Shown here in pieces: positions 1-9,560 of a DNA stretch of 35,302 nt. The notes beneath the pieces were generated by a model. The model searched no databases. It had not been told where the DNA came from and saw nothing but the letters and a program-made list of their open reading frames with translations. Made by a program: the position numbers and the translations under genes. Each line of letters starts with the position of its first letter. Positions within the stretch are counted from its first letter, which is position 1. The stretch is from Chloroflexota bacterium (GTDB taxonomy: Bacteria; Chloroflexota; Anaerolineae; UBA7937; B3-Chlor), in the NCBI GenBank assembly GCA_030613785.1, contig JAUWLF010000037.1, positions 1 to 35,302 on the forward strand, given 5' to 3'.

Positions 1-324
1 GGCGGTCCCGGGCGTGGGGGCTCCCCCGCCCTGTACGGGGGGGGTGTGGACGGGCACCGCGCCGGCGGTATTGGGGAGGAGAGAGGCTGGAGGGGGCCCG
101 CCGCGGAAGCGGCGGCCCATGGGGTGGGCATGACGTGAGCAACCCGGGGAGACGGGGGGCGCGGGGGCGGAGGGTGGGCCGAGCCTTCAGGCTCGGGGGA
201 AGGAGAAAGACTAGCCGGCCCCGACGCCAAGCGGGTTCTGTGAGGCTTCGGCCGCCTGCGGTGCGGCAAACGGCGGCGTTGTGCTAAGGGGCAGGGCCGG
301 CCTGGCGGGACGGTGCGAAGGTAC

Positions 325-343
325 GACAAGTTGCCAACTTGTC
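325..343. repeat. palindromic element (9-bp arms)
   Basis: GACAAGTTG at 325-333 and CAACTTGTC at 335-343 form a perfect inverted repeat around one central base. It lies between two related repeat units in a non-coding stretch, so it looks like part of a dispersed palindromic repeat and not an operator. No T-run follows, so a terminator role is not supported. Confidence 0.6.
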
Positions 344-385
344 CTATGGACGAGGCTGTTTGAGCGGGCACACGGCGGCGTTGTC

Positions 386-413
386 GTAGGGGCAGGGCAT
401 GCCCTGCCCCTAC
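386..413. repeat. perfect 28-bp palindrome, REP-like
   Basis: GTAGGGGCAGGGCA at 386-399 is followed directly by its exact reverse complement at 400-413. The 13 bases just upstream (ACGGCGGCGTTGT, 372-384) repeat exactly at 270-282, where they precede a degenerate version of the same G-rich arm. From general knowledge, palindromes of the GTAGGGGC...GCCCCTAC type occur as dispersed intergenic repeats in filamentous phototrophs and relatives. Its copy number in this genome cannot be seen here. Confidence 0.7.
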
Positions 414-538
414 CCCTGAATGCAGCGGGATTTGGAATCCCCCCCTCCGGTGGATTCATCCTGAGTAGGCCGTAGGCCGTATCGAAGGACCGTCCGGCGA
501 TGATGCGCGATTGTTCTTGCAGCCCTTCCCCGGTTGCC

Positions 539-567
539 TTGACTTTGCCCCCATCGGAGGATATGAT
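539..567 (+). promoter_or_regulatory. sigma-70 type promoter of the methyltransferase
   Basis: TTGACT (539-544), a 17-base spacer and TATGAT (562-567). Transcription would start near 574, only about 3 bases before the ATG at 577. The predicted mRNA is therefore leaderless or nearly so. Confidence 0.7.
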
Positions 568-576
568 AGGCTGAAC

Positions 577-1620
577 ATGCGAGAGGAACTGTTGGACTGG
601 CTCGTCTGTCCCGTATGCGAAGGTGGCAACTGGCAATTGGAGCGCCACGAGTCCCTCGGACCTGGAACTGTCGAAAGCGGCCAACTGCTGTGCGCGCCTT
701 GCGGGGCCGTGTACGCCATCAGGGACGGGATCATCGATCTGCTGCCGCAACCCGACGAAGCAGTCCTGCGCGAAAGGGCCGGCTGGGAGAAGTTCCTGGA
801 GGGAGCGTCCGAGGAGTTCGATGACCACTGGCTCCTGGCCTTGCCCCACGTAGACGAAAACGTGTCCTCAGATGCCGGCAGTATTGCCCATTGGCGGAGG
901 CAGGCCCACAACTTCGACCACCTGATGGGACACCTCAATCTGTCGGGGAAAGAGAGAGTGCTGGAACTGGGAGCGGGTCGCTGCTGGGCCAGCTCGTATC
1001 TGGCGCGAAGCGGCTGCGAGGTGGTGGCCCTGGACGTGGTGAGGAAGAGGAAGGCGGGGGGACTGGAGACGGGCAGGGTCTATCTCGACCACGGCACACC
1101 CTACTTCGAGCGCGTTCTGGCCAGCATGGAGAGGCTCCCATTTCGTGAGGGGATCTTTGATCTGGTCCTCTCGGTGGCCAGCATCCATCACACCGCGCTG
1201 CTCGACCAGGTCGTAGGGGAATGCGGACGCGTCCTCAGAGGCGGCGGGAGGCTGGCTCTGACCAGCGAGCCTTGTTCACGCATCCTCAAGGAGAAACGCG
1301 TGCAGAATGAGGAGACGGAAGCCGGTATCAACGAGCACGTGTATAACTTCTTTGACTACAGGAGAGCTTTCGGCGGTGCGGGACTCCAGCCGGCCTACTA
1401 TCTGCCGGGTGCGCTGGTGGCGATGCTGTCGGAGGAAGGGTTGACCACGAGGGCTGGCAGCTTCAAGGCCTGGCTCTTCGGTTTGGCGAGGCTCTCGTGG
1501 CGAAACGGTGCCCTGCGTCGAGTGCTGTCGTCCCAGACGGCCAACCTTCTGGGACTCCTTTTGCTGGAATATGGGCTGACCGCCGTCGCCGAGAAGAGAC
1601 CTGGGATGCGAGTCCAGTGA
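577..1620 (+). CDS. SAM-dependent methyltransferase with N-terminal zinc ribbon
   Basis: The 347-residue product begins with a Trm112-like zinc-ribbon segment: CPVC near residues 11-14 and CAPC near 40-43, followed by the typical AIRDGIIDLLP strand. A class I methyltransferase domain follows from about residue 110. Its SAM-binding loop VLELGAGRCW and the later LVLSVASIHH / VLRGGGRLALTSEP segments match the Methyltransf_11 pattern. The substrate is unknown. The ATG at 577 is preferred over an earlier in-frame start at 511, because a promoter ends at 567 and the zinc ribbon begins right after it. The gene overlaps the following glycosyltransferase by four bases (GTGA), which implies translational coupling and suggests modification of a glycan or its carrier. 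Confidence 0.85.
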   Translation: MREELLDWLVCPVCEGGNWQLERHESLGPGTVESGQLLCAPCGAVYAIRDGIIDLLPQPDEAVLRERAGWEKFLEGASEEFDDHWLLALPHVDENVSSDAGSIAHWRRQAHNFDHLMGHLNLSGKERVLELGAGRCWASSYLARSGCEVVALDVVRKRKAGGLETGRVYLDHGTPYFERVLASMERLPFREGIFDLVLSVASIHHTALLDQVVGECGRVLRGGGRLALTSEPCSRILKEKRVQNEETEAGINEHVYNFFDYRRAFGGAGLQPAYYLPGALVAMLSEEGLTTRAGSFKAWLFGLARLSWRNGALRRVLSSQTANLLGLLLLEYGLTAVAEKRPGMRVQ

Positions 1621-2732
1621 GAATAGCGGTTGACGCCTCACCCGCTGCCAAGAGACCACGCACGGGGACGGAGTTCTACACTCTTCACCTCGTCCTTTCC
1701 CTGGCGGAAGTGGACGAGAGCAACGAATACACCCTTCTTCTGAACGACGAGGTTCCAGAGGAGTTCGCGACTCTGCCTCCGAATTTTGGACCCCGTCCGA
1801 TACCACAGAGCCGTCTGTGGGCTCAGACCAGGTTGGGCCGAGAACTGCGCAGAGATCGACCGGACGTGTTTTTCGCTCCGGCCAACGTGATCCCCTTTCT
1901 GCACCCGCCGAGGTGTGTGACTACAGTTCACGACGTGGCCTTTCATCACTTCCCGGAGTGCTACTCCCCGCTGGCTAGATGGTATCTGGAGCTGACCACA
2001 CGTTTCGCGTTGAGCCGCGCCGTCAGGGTGATCAGCGTCTCCGAGGCCACCAAGAAGGACCTGGTGCAGATCTATGACGCGGACCCCGCCCGCATCGAGG
2101 TCATCCATTCCGGCGCCCCTCCCGGTCGCGACAGGCCTCCCTCAGCGGACGAGGTGGCCTCCACACTGAATCGTCATGGCATCACGCCTCCCTATCTCCT
2201 GTTCTTGGGTCGTCTGGAGCAGAAGAAGAACGTGCCCCGGATCGTGCAGGCGTTTCTCCAACTGAAGGAGCGGGGCATCCCACACCAATTGGTCCTGGGC
2301 GGTAGTCCGGGCGTGGGCTTTGCCGAGATTGAGCGGCTGATTGAGGCTTCGCCATTCGAGCCAGACATCGTGATGACCGGCTACGTGGGTGAGGAGAAGG
2401 AGTGCCTGTATGCGGCGGCCGATGTCTTGGTGTTCCCGTCGCTCTACGAGGGGTTTGGCTTCCCCATTCTGGAGGCCGCGCGCTATGGCACGCCAGTCGT
2501 CACGTCTCGCGTTTCCTCTCTTCCTGAGGTTGCGGGCCAGGCGGCTCTCCTGGTCGATCCGCTAGAGGTGGACGAGATTGCGGAGGCGATCTTCCAACTG
2601 CTCCATGACCGGGACCTGCGGTCCGAGCTCATAGAGCGGGGGTATGAGCGGCTCGAGGAGTTCGACTGGAAGAACACCGCGACAAGAGTGCTGGGGGTCC
2701 TGGAAGAAGCGGGGCGCGGAGCACCTCGGTAG
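1617..2732 (+). CDS. GT4-family glycosyltransferase (GT-B fold)
   Basis: A 371-residue cytoplasmic glycosyltransferase. The N-terminal half has the acceptor-domain pattern VRIAVDASPAA and TVHDVAFHHFPE. The C-terminal half holds the donor-binding signature: LFLGRLEQKKN, then YAAADVLVFPSLYEGFGFPILEA, whose E-x7-E motif is typical of GT4 enzymes that use nucleotide sugars, often mannosyl transfer. The start is GTG at 1617, inside the stop of the upstream methyltransferase (GTGA overlap). A longer in-frame extension back to 1497 would lie wholly inside that gene. It converges on the MFS gene with only nine bases between stops, and I see no terminator there. The role is probably exopolysaccharide or glycolipid synthesis. 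The sugar cannot be named. Confidence 0.9.
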   Translation: MRIAVDASPAAKRPRTGTEFYTLHLVLSLAEVDESNEYTLLLNDEVPEEFATLPPNFGPRPIPQSRLWAQTRLGRELRRDRPDVFFAPANVIPFLHPPRCVTTVHDVAFHHFPECYSPLARWYLELTTRFALSRAVRVISVSEATKKDLVQIYDADPARIEVIHSGAPPGRDRPPSADEVASTLNRHGITPPYLLFLGRLEQKKNVPRIVQAFLQLKERGIPHQLVLGGSPGVGFAEIERLIEASPFEPDIVMTGYVGEEKECLYAAADVLVFPSLYEGFGFPILEAARYGTPVVTSRVSSLPEVAGQAALLVDPLEVDEIAEAIFQLLHDRDLRSELIERGYERLEEFDWKNTATRVLGVLEEAGRGAPR

Positions 2733-2741
2733 GCCTGACCT

Positions 2742-3920
2742 CTACGCGGCAGCTTGCTTTCGCATCGCCGCACCGAAGGCGATCGCGGTCAGGATGCATG
2801 CCGCGCCCACCAGCAGGTACACGTGTCCGTAGCCCACGGAAGCGGCGACGATCCCTATGACCGTGGTCCCGATAGCGATGCCGCTGTCGAAGCAGAAGTA
2901 GACAAGGCTTAGTGCTGTTCCCCTGGCGCCGCTTGGAGCGTTGTCCAGCACCATAGCGTCCAAGCCCACGCAAGTACCTCCGAAGCCGATTCCGGTGGCG
3001 AGAGCCATGACCATGAGCATCACGAAGCTGTACGTCCAGTTCAGACCTAGCATGGCGACCGCGAAGACGATGAACATGGGCAGGATGACGGCCACTCTCC
3101 CCACTTTGTCGGACAAGCGTCCGGCGAAAGACCTGGACAGGATGATGACGAGCCCCAATACGGTGAAGAAGAATCCCACATTGCCCAGCCCCCGGCTTAC
3201 AGCGAAGAGGGGTAGAAAGGTGTAGACCGCTCCGTAACCCAGCCCCACAGTCACAGTGGCCAGGGATGGAACAAGCACGCCTGGCACCTTGACCACATCT
3301 AGGAGCCCACGTTGGTCGGGATTCGCAGCCTGGTGAGCGGCGCTCTTCCTCTCCGGTTCGTGCAGAAGTAGGGTGATGGCCAGGCTGAGGAGGGCGGTCA
3401 GCCCCGCTGCGACGAAGATGGCAGGGAAGCTCAAGCGGTGCGTCAGGGTCGTCCCCACCGGGGAGGCGAGGATCATGGACACGGCGGGGGCGACACCTGC
3501 CACTCCCAGGGCCTCACCCCATCGGCTCCGAGGAGTCACGTCGGCGCCCAGTGCGAAGTACGCGGTGGTGAAGGCGGCGATGCCAATGCCATGAAACATG
3601 CGCGCTGCCAGCAGCGCGGGAACGGAGTGGGCGAGGGTGTAGGAGAGAGGACCAAGGACGAATAGCGTCGAACCGATCAGCATGACCGGCTTGCGACCCC
3701 AGGTGTCAACCAGACGGCCCATGTAGGGACGGGTGACAATGGCCGCCAGGGCGAAGCTGGTCATGGCCAGTCCCACCTCAGGTGCTCCGCCTCCCAACTC
3801 CTCGATGTAGAGCGGCAGAGGCGTGATGAGAAGGTGGATGCTGGAGAAGAAGAAGAAGCTGGCGAGGAAGGCCAGGTAGAAGTTAAGGGGATAGCCGCCA
3901 GGCAGTTCCTTCTGCCTCAT
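2742..3920 (-). CDS. MFS transporter
   Basis: A membrane protein of 392 residues with about twelve hydrophobic segments. The conserved MFS loop between segments 2 and 3 is visible as RPYMGRLVDTWGRKPVML (G-x3-D-x2-G-R-K). A repeat of it in the second half reads GRLSDKVGRVAVIL. This fits a proton-driven efflux or uptake carrier of the drug/sugar permease type. The substrate is unknown. The ATG at 3918-3920 overlaps the stop of the upstream 5'-nucleotidase-like gene (ATGA), so the two are translationally coupled. An open reading frame runs further upstream, but that part is the other frame of the nucleotidase gene. It is the last gene of the lepA-nucleotidase-MFS unit. Confidence 0.9.
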   Translation of the reverse strand: MRQKELPGGYPLNFYLAFLASFFFFSSIHLLITPLPLYIEELGGGAPEVGLAMTSFALAAIVTRPYMGRLVDTWGRKPVMLIGSTLFVLGPLSYTLAHSVPALLAARMFHGIGIAAFTTAYFALGADVTPRSRWGEALGVAGVAPAVSMILASPVGTTLTHRLSFPAIFVAAGLTALLSLAITLLLHEPERKSAAHQAANPDQRGLLDVVKVPGVLVPSLATVTVGLGYGAVYTFLPLFAVSRGLGNVGFFFTVLGLVIILSRSFAGRLSDKVGRVAVILPMFIVFAVAMLGLNWTYSFVMLMVMALATGIGFGGTCVGLDAMVLDNAPSGARGTALSLVYFCFDSGIAIGTTVIGIVAASVGYGHVYLLVGAACILTAIAFGAAMRKQAAA

Positions 3921-5351
3921 GGGGGATGGATTCTCCCCTCTATCCTCACGGACACAGGGGAGTGGTCCACCAAGTACTCCTCCATAGCCTCGCGCAGAAT
4001 GGTGGGCACATCGTAGGTGACCTGTCGTTGATCGAGGTGCGTGTACTCCGTTAGTTCTCCCAGCTCCCAATCCGTGGCCGCCACAGTGTAGCGCCTTTCC
4101 AGGTCCAACGGCTCCGTCCCCACCAGAACCTCTATCACCTGCTCATGGGGATCCGTATAGGGATCGTAGCTGACCTCGAGACCTGACACCTGAGGGATAC
4201 CCTGGGGGTTGCCCCGCAGTGGAGGGGGTCGGTCCTGCGTCACCTCGGGCCGCAGGGCATAGTTCAGCGCGTCCAGAATCTCGCTGCCACTCAACTCCGC
4301 CCGGCAAGGGTTGGCTGTGGAGGAAGAGGCCCTGCACAGGTCGCCAAAGGTGATCAGGCCGTCCCTTAGCGCTTCGTCCAGCATGCCGGTGACGACCGAA
4401 GGCCACGTCCGCTTTCATCCTGTCACGCAGCACGTCGGCCAGGAAGTTGCCCAGCGCGCACTCTTGGAAGTAGTTGAGGTCCAGAAAGGTCGTGGTTTGA
4501 CCGACGGGACGGCTCAGCAGGGCTTGTACTTCCTTGATCTGTTCCTCGATGGCCTCTACTACCTTGGCATCGGCCTCCGACGCATCGACGGGCATCAGAT
4601 GGCCGGTCCTGCTCTGGACTCGTCCGGACGAGCTGTCTAGCTCAAGGTCAATACGGCCCAGGTGGCTCCCGTATGCGCCGGCTTGAGCGATGAGAGTATC
4701 GTTGACCATGAGGGGCTCCTCCAGCGTGTCGTGAGAGTGCCCGCCCACGATGAAGTGGAGACCGCTCACCGCCTCGGCCAGGGCCCTGTCTCCTTCGAGC
4801 CCCAGGTGGGAAAGGACAGCGATGACATTGGCGCCTCGGTTCCGGAGGTGCTGCACCAACTCAGTGACAATGGGCGCGGGCTTGAAGGTGCGAGTTCCGA
4901 AGATGGAGTAGGCATTGGAGAGGGCCGTCACTCCGATTAGACCCAGTTTGATGTCGCCGAGTTCCAGCAGTCGATAGGGAACACCCCCCTCGACCAACTG
5001 GCCGGTCTCGGTCCAGGAGAGATTGGCCACCATGATGGGGAAGTTCGCGGTCTCCGCCAGGCGAGCCAGGTTGTCTGGCCCGTAGGTGACTGCCGCCGCG
5101 TTGCCCAGGGCAGCGGCGTCATATCCGATGACGTTCATCATCGCCATGATGGCCGTGCCCTTGGTCACGTCGCTCTCAAGCAGGATGCGGTCTTCGGCGT
5201 CGCCTGCGTCCCACAAAAGTGTGTGGCCTCCTCGGTCCGCCACCTCCTGGCGGATCCGCTTGGCCATGGCACTGATGAAGGGCAGTTGCTCGATGCGGGC
5301 GTGGAGGTCATTGGTGTGGAGAATGGTCAGTAGGGTGGTGTCTGACGGCAT
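3917..5351 (-). pseudogene. 5'-nucleotidase/UshA-like metallophosphatase, frameshifted
   Basis: Two minus-strand frames together encode one bifunctional-nucleotidase-type protein of about 477 residues. The first (from ATG 5351) has the calcineurin-like domain with HTNDLHAR, WDAGDAED, VLSHLG and GGHSHD. It then enters the C-terminal nucleotidase domain (ALGNFLADVLRDRMKADVAF) and loses frame near 4390-4400. The next frame continues exactly where expected, with LITFGDL and ELSGSEILDALNYAL, to the stop at 3917. One extra base (or two missing) explains the break. There is no homopolymer run. The usual GNHE motif reads GNAA, so the catalytic histidine is absent even in the intact part. No signal peptide is visible. 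SD AAGGAG precedes the ATG. This is either a real pseudogene or an assembly error. Confidence 0.8.
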
Positions 5352-5370
5352 GATCCACTCCTTGTCCGTC

Positions 5371-7173
<1,803 letters not shown>

Positions 7174-7232
7174 TGCTGAAGGACGATGCGTCGTCCTGAT
7201 CCGTCCCAATCGCTACCTTTTTCCCTGACCTG

Positions 7233-7261
7233 ATTATAGCGGAACCAAGGGCAAAAGGAAA
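7233..7261 (-). promoter_or_regulatory. candidate lepA promoter
   Basis: On the minus strand a perfect TATAAT (complement of 7233-7238) is preceded at 17 bases by a weak -35, TTTCCT. Transcription would start near 7226, just upstream of the lepA starts. It is back-to-back with the secG promoter. Confidence 0.5.
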
Positions 7262-7274
7262 GAGGTTGGCCAGC

Positions 7275-7304
7275 TTGACACCGAGAGCGGGCGGATGTTA
7301 TAAT
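7275..7304 (+). promoter_or_regulatory. consensus promoter of secG
   Basis: TTGACA (7275-7280), an 18-base spacer and TATAAT (7299-7304), with an extended -10 TG at 7296-7297. Both hexamers are perfect consensus. Expected start is near 7311, giving a roughly 20-base leader that contains the SD GGGAGG (7318-7323). Confidence 0.88.
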
Positions 7305-7329
7305 GTGGTGAGAGTTGGGAGGTGTCAGC

Positions 7330-7554
7330 GTGATTGTCTACTTGCGGATAGTGCAGAGCATCATCTCGGTGTGTCTCATCGTGGCTGTCCTTCTCCAGGT
7401 CAAGGGACAGGGTTTGGGAGGCATCTTTGGAGGCAGTGATAGCGGGATCTACAAGACTCGCCGTGGTGCCGAGAGAACCTTGTTCACCCTCACTATCGTC
7501 CTGGTGCTTCTCTTCTTCCTCTTCGCGCTTGCTTCCGTGATACTACAGCCTTGA
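7330..7554 (+). CDS. secG: preprotein translocase subunit SecG
   Basis: A 74-residue protein with two transmembrane helices (about residues 5-23 and 50-70) joined by the conserved cytoplasmic loop LLQVKGQGLGGIFGGSDSG. This is the hallmark of SecG, the accessory subunit of the SecYEG translocon. GTG at 7330 is chosen because GGGAGG sits six bases upstream and the helix begins immediately. An in-frame TTG at 7315 lies upstream of that SD. A consensus promoter drives it, and the peptide-binding protein gene lies 59 bases downstream in the same direction. Confidence 0.93.
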   Translation: MIVYLRIVQSIISVCLIVAVLLQVKGQGLGGIFGGSDSGIYKTRRGAERTLFTLTIVLVLLFFLFALASVILQP

Positions 7555-7613
7555 TGCCTTCCTGGACGACAGGTCCCTAGAGCCAAGCCCGTGGAAGGAG
7601 GCAAGCTCCAGCT

Positions 7614-9266
7614 TTGACAAGACACATCCGTTGGCAGGCGGTCATCGCCGTCGTAGGGGTCATTCTGGTCGTGGTGTTGCTGGGCTACGTGGCTCTCACG
7701 ACCACCACCGTCACCATCCCCGACACAGGCGGCACGTACGTAGAGGGAATCGCTGGACGCCCCAGCTACATCAACCCCATTCTTAGTCAGTACAACCAGG
7801 TGGACCGGGACCTGGTGTCACTCATCTTCTCCGGGTTGACTACTATCAACGAGCGGGGCGAGATCATACCATCACTGGCCCGGGATTGGGATCTGTCCGA
7901 CGATGGGCTGGTCTACACGTTCTACCTACGGCGCGATGTCTTGTGGCACGATGGCGAGCCTTTCACCGTCGATGATGTGCTGTTCACGGTTGAGGCGATA
8001 CAGGACGAGGACTATCAGGGTGCGCCAGTGCTGTCGGAGATGTGGCGTACCGTGACGGTGGACAAGATCAACGACTACACCCTCACTTTCACCTTGCAGG
8101 CCCCGTTGGCGACTTTCCTGGACTACACCACCGTCAACATCTTGCCTCAACATCTGCTGGCGGAGGTGCCCGCGAGTGAACTGCCTCGGAACCAGTTCAG
8201 TGTGCGGCCCGTGGGCACGGGCATGTACAAGATCGGCGAGGTTAGCAGTGAGCACGTGATTCTGGAGGCCAACCCCGACTACTTCGGCGAGCAGCCCCTG
8301 CTGTCGAAGATAGAGTTCAAGTTCTACCCTGACTACCAGAGCGTATTCGCGGCCTATCAGCAGGGGGAGGTAGAGGGCGTGGGCCAGGTCTTGCCCGAGG
8401 ATCTGATGGCGGTCCGCAAGGAGGAGAATCTGAGGCTCTACGCCGCTCGTCTGTCGGGCTACACATTGGTGTTTCTCAATCTCGATTTACCCATCTTCGA
8501 GGAAAAAGAGGTCCGCCAGGCGCTGCTATGGGGCATAGATCGGCAACGGATCATAGACCAGATGCTGGATGGGCAAGGTGTGGTGGCCCACAGTTCCATC
8601 ATGCCAGACTCCTGGGCTTATAACGACGATGTATTTCGCTATAGCTATGACCCTGGCAAGGCCCGCGATCTGCTGACGGAGGCCGGCTGGGCGGACACCG
8701 ATGGCGATGGAGTTCGGGAAAAAGGCGACCGCAGTCTGGAGTTCGTCCTGTTGACCAACAAGGACCCCGAGCGCCGCCAGATTATCGAGGAGATCGCCCG
8801 GCAGCTTTGGGAAGTGGGGGTCAAGGTTTTGCCCGTGGTTGAGGACAGCTCCTGGGTCGTAAATGAGGCACTGCGGCCCCGCAATTTCGATGCGGTTCTG
8901 TACAGTTGGGGCAATCTGCCCAGCGATCCCGATCCCTATCTCATGTGGCATTCGACACAGATAGGCGGTGATGGACAGAACTATGCCGGCCTCGACAGCA
9001 GGGACATAGACGAGTTGCTGGAGCAGGCGCGCCAAAGCACCGACCAGGGTGAGAGAGCGGAGCTGTACAGAGAGTTCCAGGACATGTTCGCCGACGAGGT
9101 GCCGGCGCTGCTACTGTACTACCCTGTGTACAACTACGCCGTGGATGAGATGGTCAAGGGTGTGCAGTTGAGCCCGATGATGGATCCCAGCGACCGCTTT
9201 CGGACCATCGCCCAGTGGTACATCAAAACGCGACGGGTGATGGTAAGTGAAGCGGGTGTGGAATGA
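7614..9266 (+). CDS. ABC transporter substrate-binding protein, oligopeptide/dipeptide (SBP_bac_5) family
   Basis: A 550-residue extracytoplasmic solute-binding protein. The N-terminus has a positively charged start and one hydrophobic helix (about residues 8-28), with no lipobox cysteine, so it is probably membrane-anchored or released. The mature part follows the DppA/OppA pattern: SYINPILSQYNQVDRDLVSLIF, FYLRRDVLWHDGEPFTVDDVLFTVEAI, VRQALLWGIDRQRIID, and ALLLYYP near the end. No permease or ATPase genes are adjacent, so it is an orphan binding protein. The start is TTG at 7614. AAGGAGG lies at 7595-7601, a rather long 12-base spacing, but no closer in-frame start exists. Probably co-transcribed with secG. 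Confidence 0.9.
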   Translation: MTRHIRWQAVIAVVGVILVVVLLGYVALTTTTVTIPDTGGTYVEGIAGRPSYINPILSQYNQVDRDLVSLIFSGLTTINERGEIIPSLARDWDLSDDGLVYTFYLRRDVLWHDGEPFTVDDVLFTVEAIQDEDYQGAPVLSEMWRTVTVDKINDYTLTFTLQAPLATFLDYTTVNILPQHLLAEVPASELPRNQFSVRPVGTGMYKIGEVSSEHVILEANPDYFGEQPLLSKIEFKFYPDYQSVFAAYQQGEVEGVGQVLPEDLMAVRKEENLRLYAARLSGYTLVFLNLDLPIFEEKEVRQALLWGIDRQRIIDQMLDGQGVVAHSSIMPDSWAYNDDVFRYSYDPGKARDLLTEAGWADTDGDGVREKGDRSLEFVLLTNKDPERRQIIEEIARQLWEVGVKVLPVVEDSSWVVNEALRPRNFDAVLYSWGNLPSDPDPYLMWHSTQIGGDGQNYAGLDSRDIDELLEQARQSTDQGERAELYREFQDMFADEVPALLLYYPVYNYAVDEMVKGVQLSPMMDPSDRFRTIAQWYIKTRRVMVSEAGVE

Positions 9267-9267
9267 C

Positions 9268-9296
9268 TTGACAAGCCTCTGGCGCGAGGATATACT
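9268..9296 (+). promoter_or_regulatory. promoter of tRNA-Leu
   Basis: TTGACA (9268-9273), a 17-base spacer and TATACT (9291-9296), ending ten bases before the tRNA. It begins immediately after the stop codon of the binding-protein gene. Confidence 0.88.
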
Positions 9297-9306
9297 ACAT
9301 CGTAGA

Positions 9307-9390
9307 GCCGAGGTGGCGGAATAGGTAGACGCGCTGCGTTCAGGGCGCAGTGGGGGCAACCCCGTAAGGGTTCGAGTCCCTTTCTCGGCA
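9307..9390 (+). tRNA. tRNA-Leu, anticodon CAG
   Basis: An 84-base class II tRNA. The acceptor stem GCCGAGG pairs with TCTCGGC (one G-U at position 7), with A as discriminator. The anticodon stem CTGCG/CGCAG frames the loop TTCAGGG, so the anticodon is CAG and reads CUG leucine codons. A long variable arm (GGGG/CCCC) and the T-arm GGGTTCGAGTCCC follow. The 3' CCA is not encoded. It has its own promoter and terminator. Confidence 0.97.
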
Positions 9391-9392
9391 TG

Positions 9393-9420
9393 GAGCCCCG
9401 ATGAGCATCGGGGCTCTTTT
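9393..9420 (+). terminator. Rho-independent terminator after tRNA-Leu
   Basis: GAGCCCCGAT (9393-9402), loop GAGC, then ATCGGGGCTC (9407-9416) and TTTT. A perfect 10-bp stem starting three bases after the tRNA. Confidence 0.92.
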
Positions 9421-9560
9421 CGTAGTGATCTGAACCTGGGACTGCATCTGCTGAGGCGTCACGTGCGCGAGGGGAACCGTTTTCGCCTCCAGAGCGTCTA
9501 CTTATAGGGAATACGTCCGAGGGATGCCGACCCAAGAAACTGATCAGGAGGATGAGTCAA

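Larger units (their letters stand above)
1..576. other. gene-free, G-rich leader region
   Basis: I see no convincing gene here. The first 200 bases are strongly G-biased on the + strand, with many runs of three or more G. A hairpin lies at 179-196 (CCGAGCC / GGCTCGG around TTCA). From about 270 to 413 the region carries two related repeat units and two palindromes, listed separately. Open frames on either strand have no recognisable domain. The longest, on the minus strand, is antisense to the methyltransferase that starts at 577. The promoter of that methyltransferase ends the region. Confidence 0.6.

Noticed and set aside
211-938. Minus-strand open frames at the left end
   Set aside because: They are antisense to the methyltransferase and run through palindromic repeats, with arginine/serine/proline-rich shadow composition and no domain.
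4380-4405. Programmed ribosomal frameshift in the nucleotidase-like gene
   Set aside because: No slippery run, internal SD or downstream pseudoknot is evident at the junction, so mutation or sequence error is simpler.
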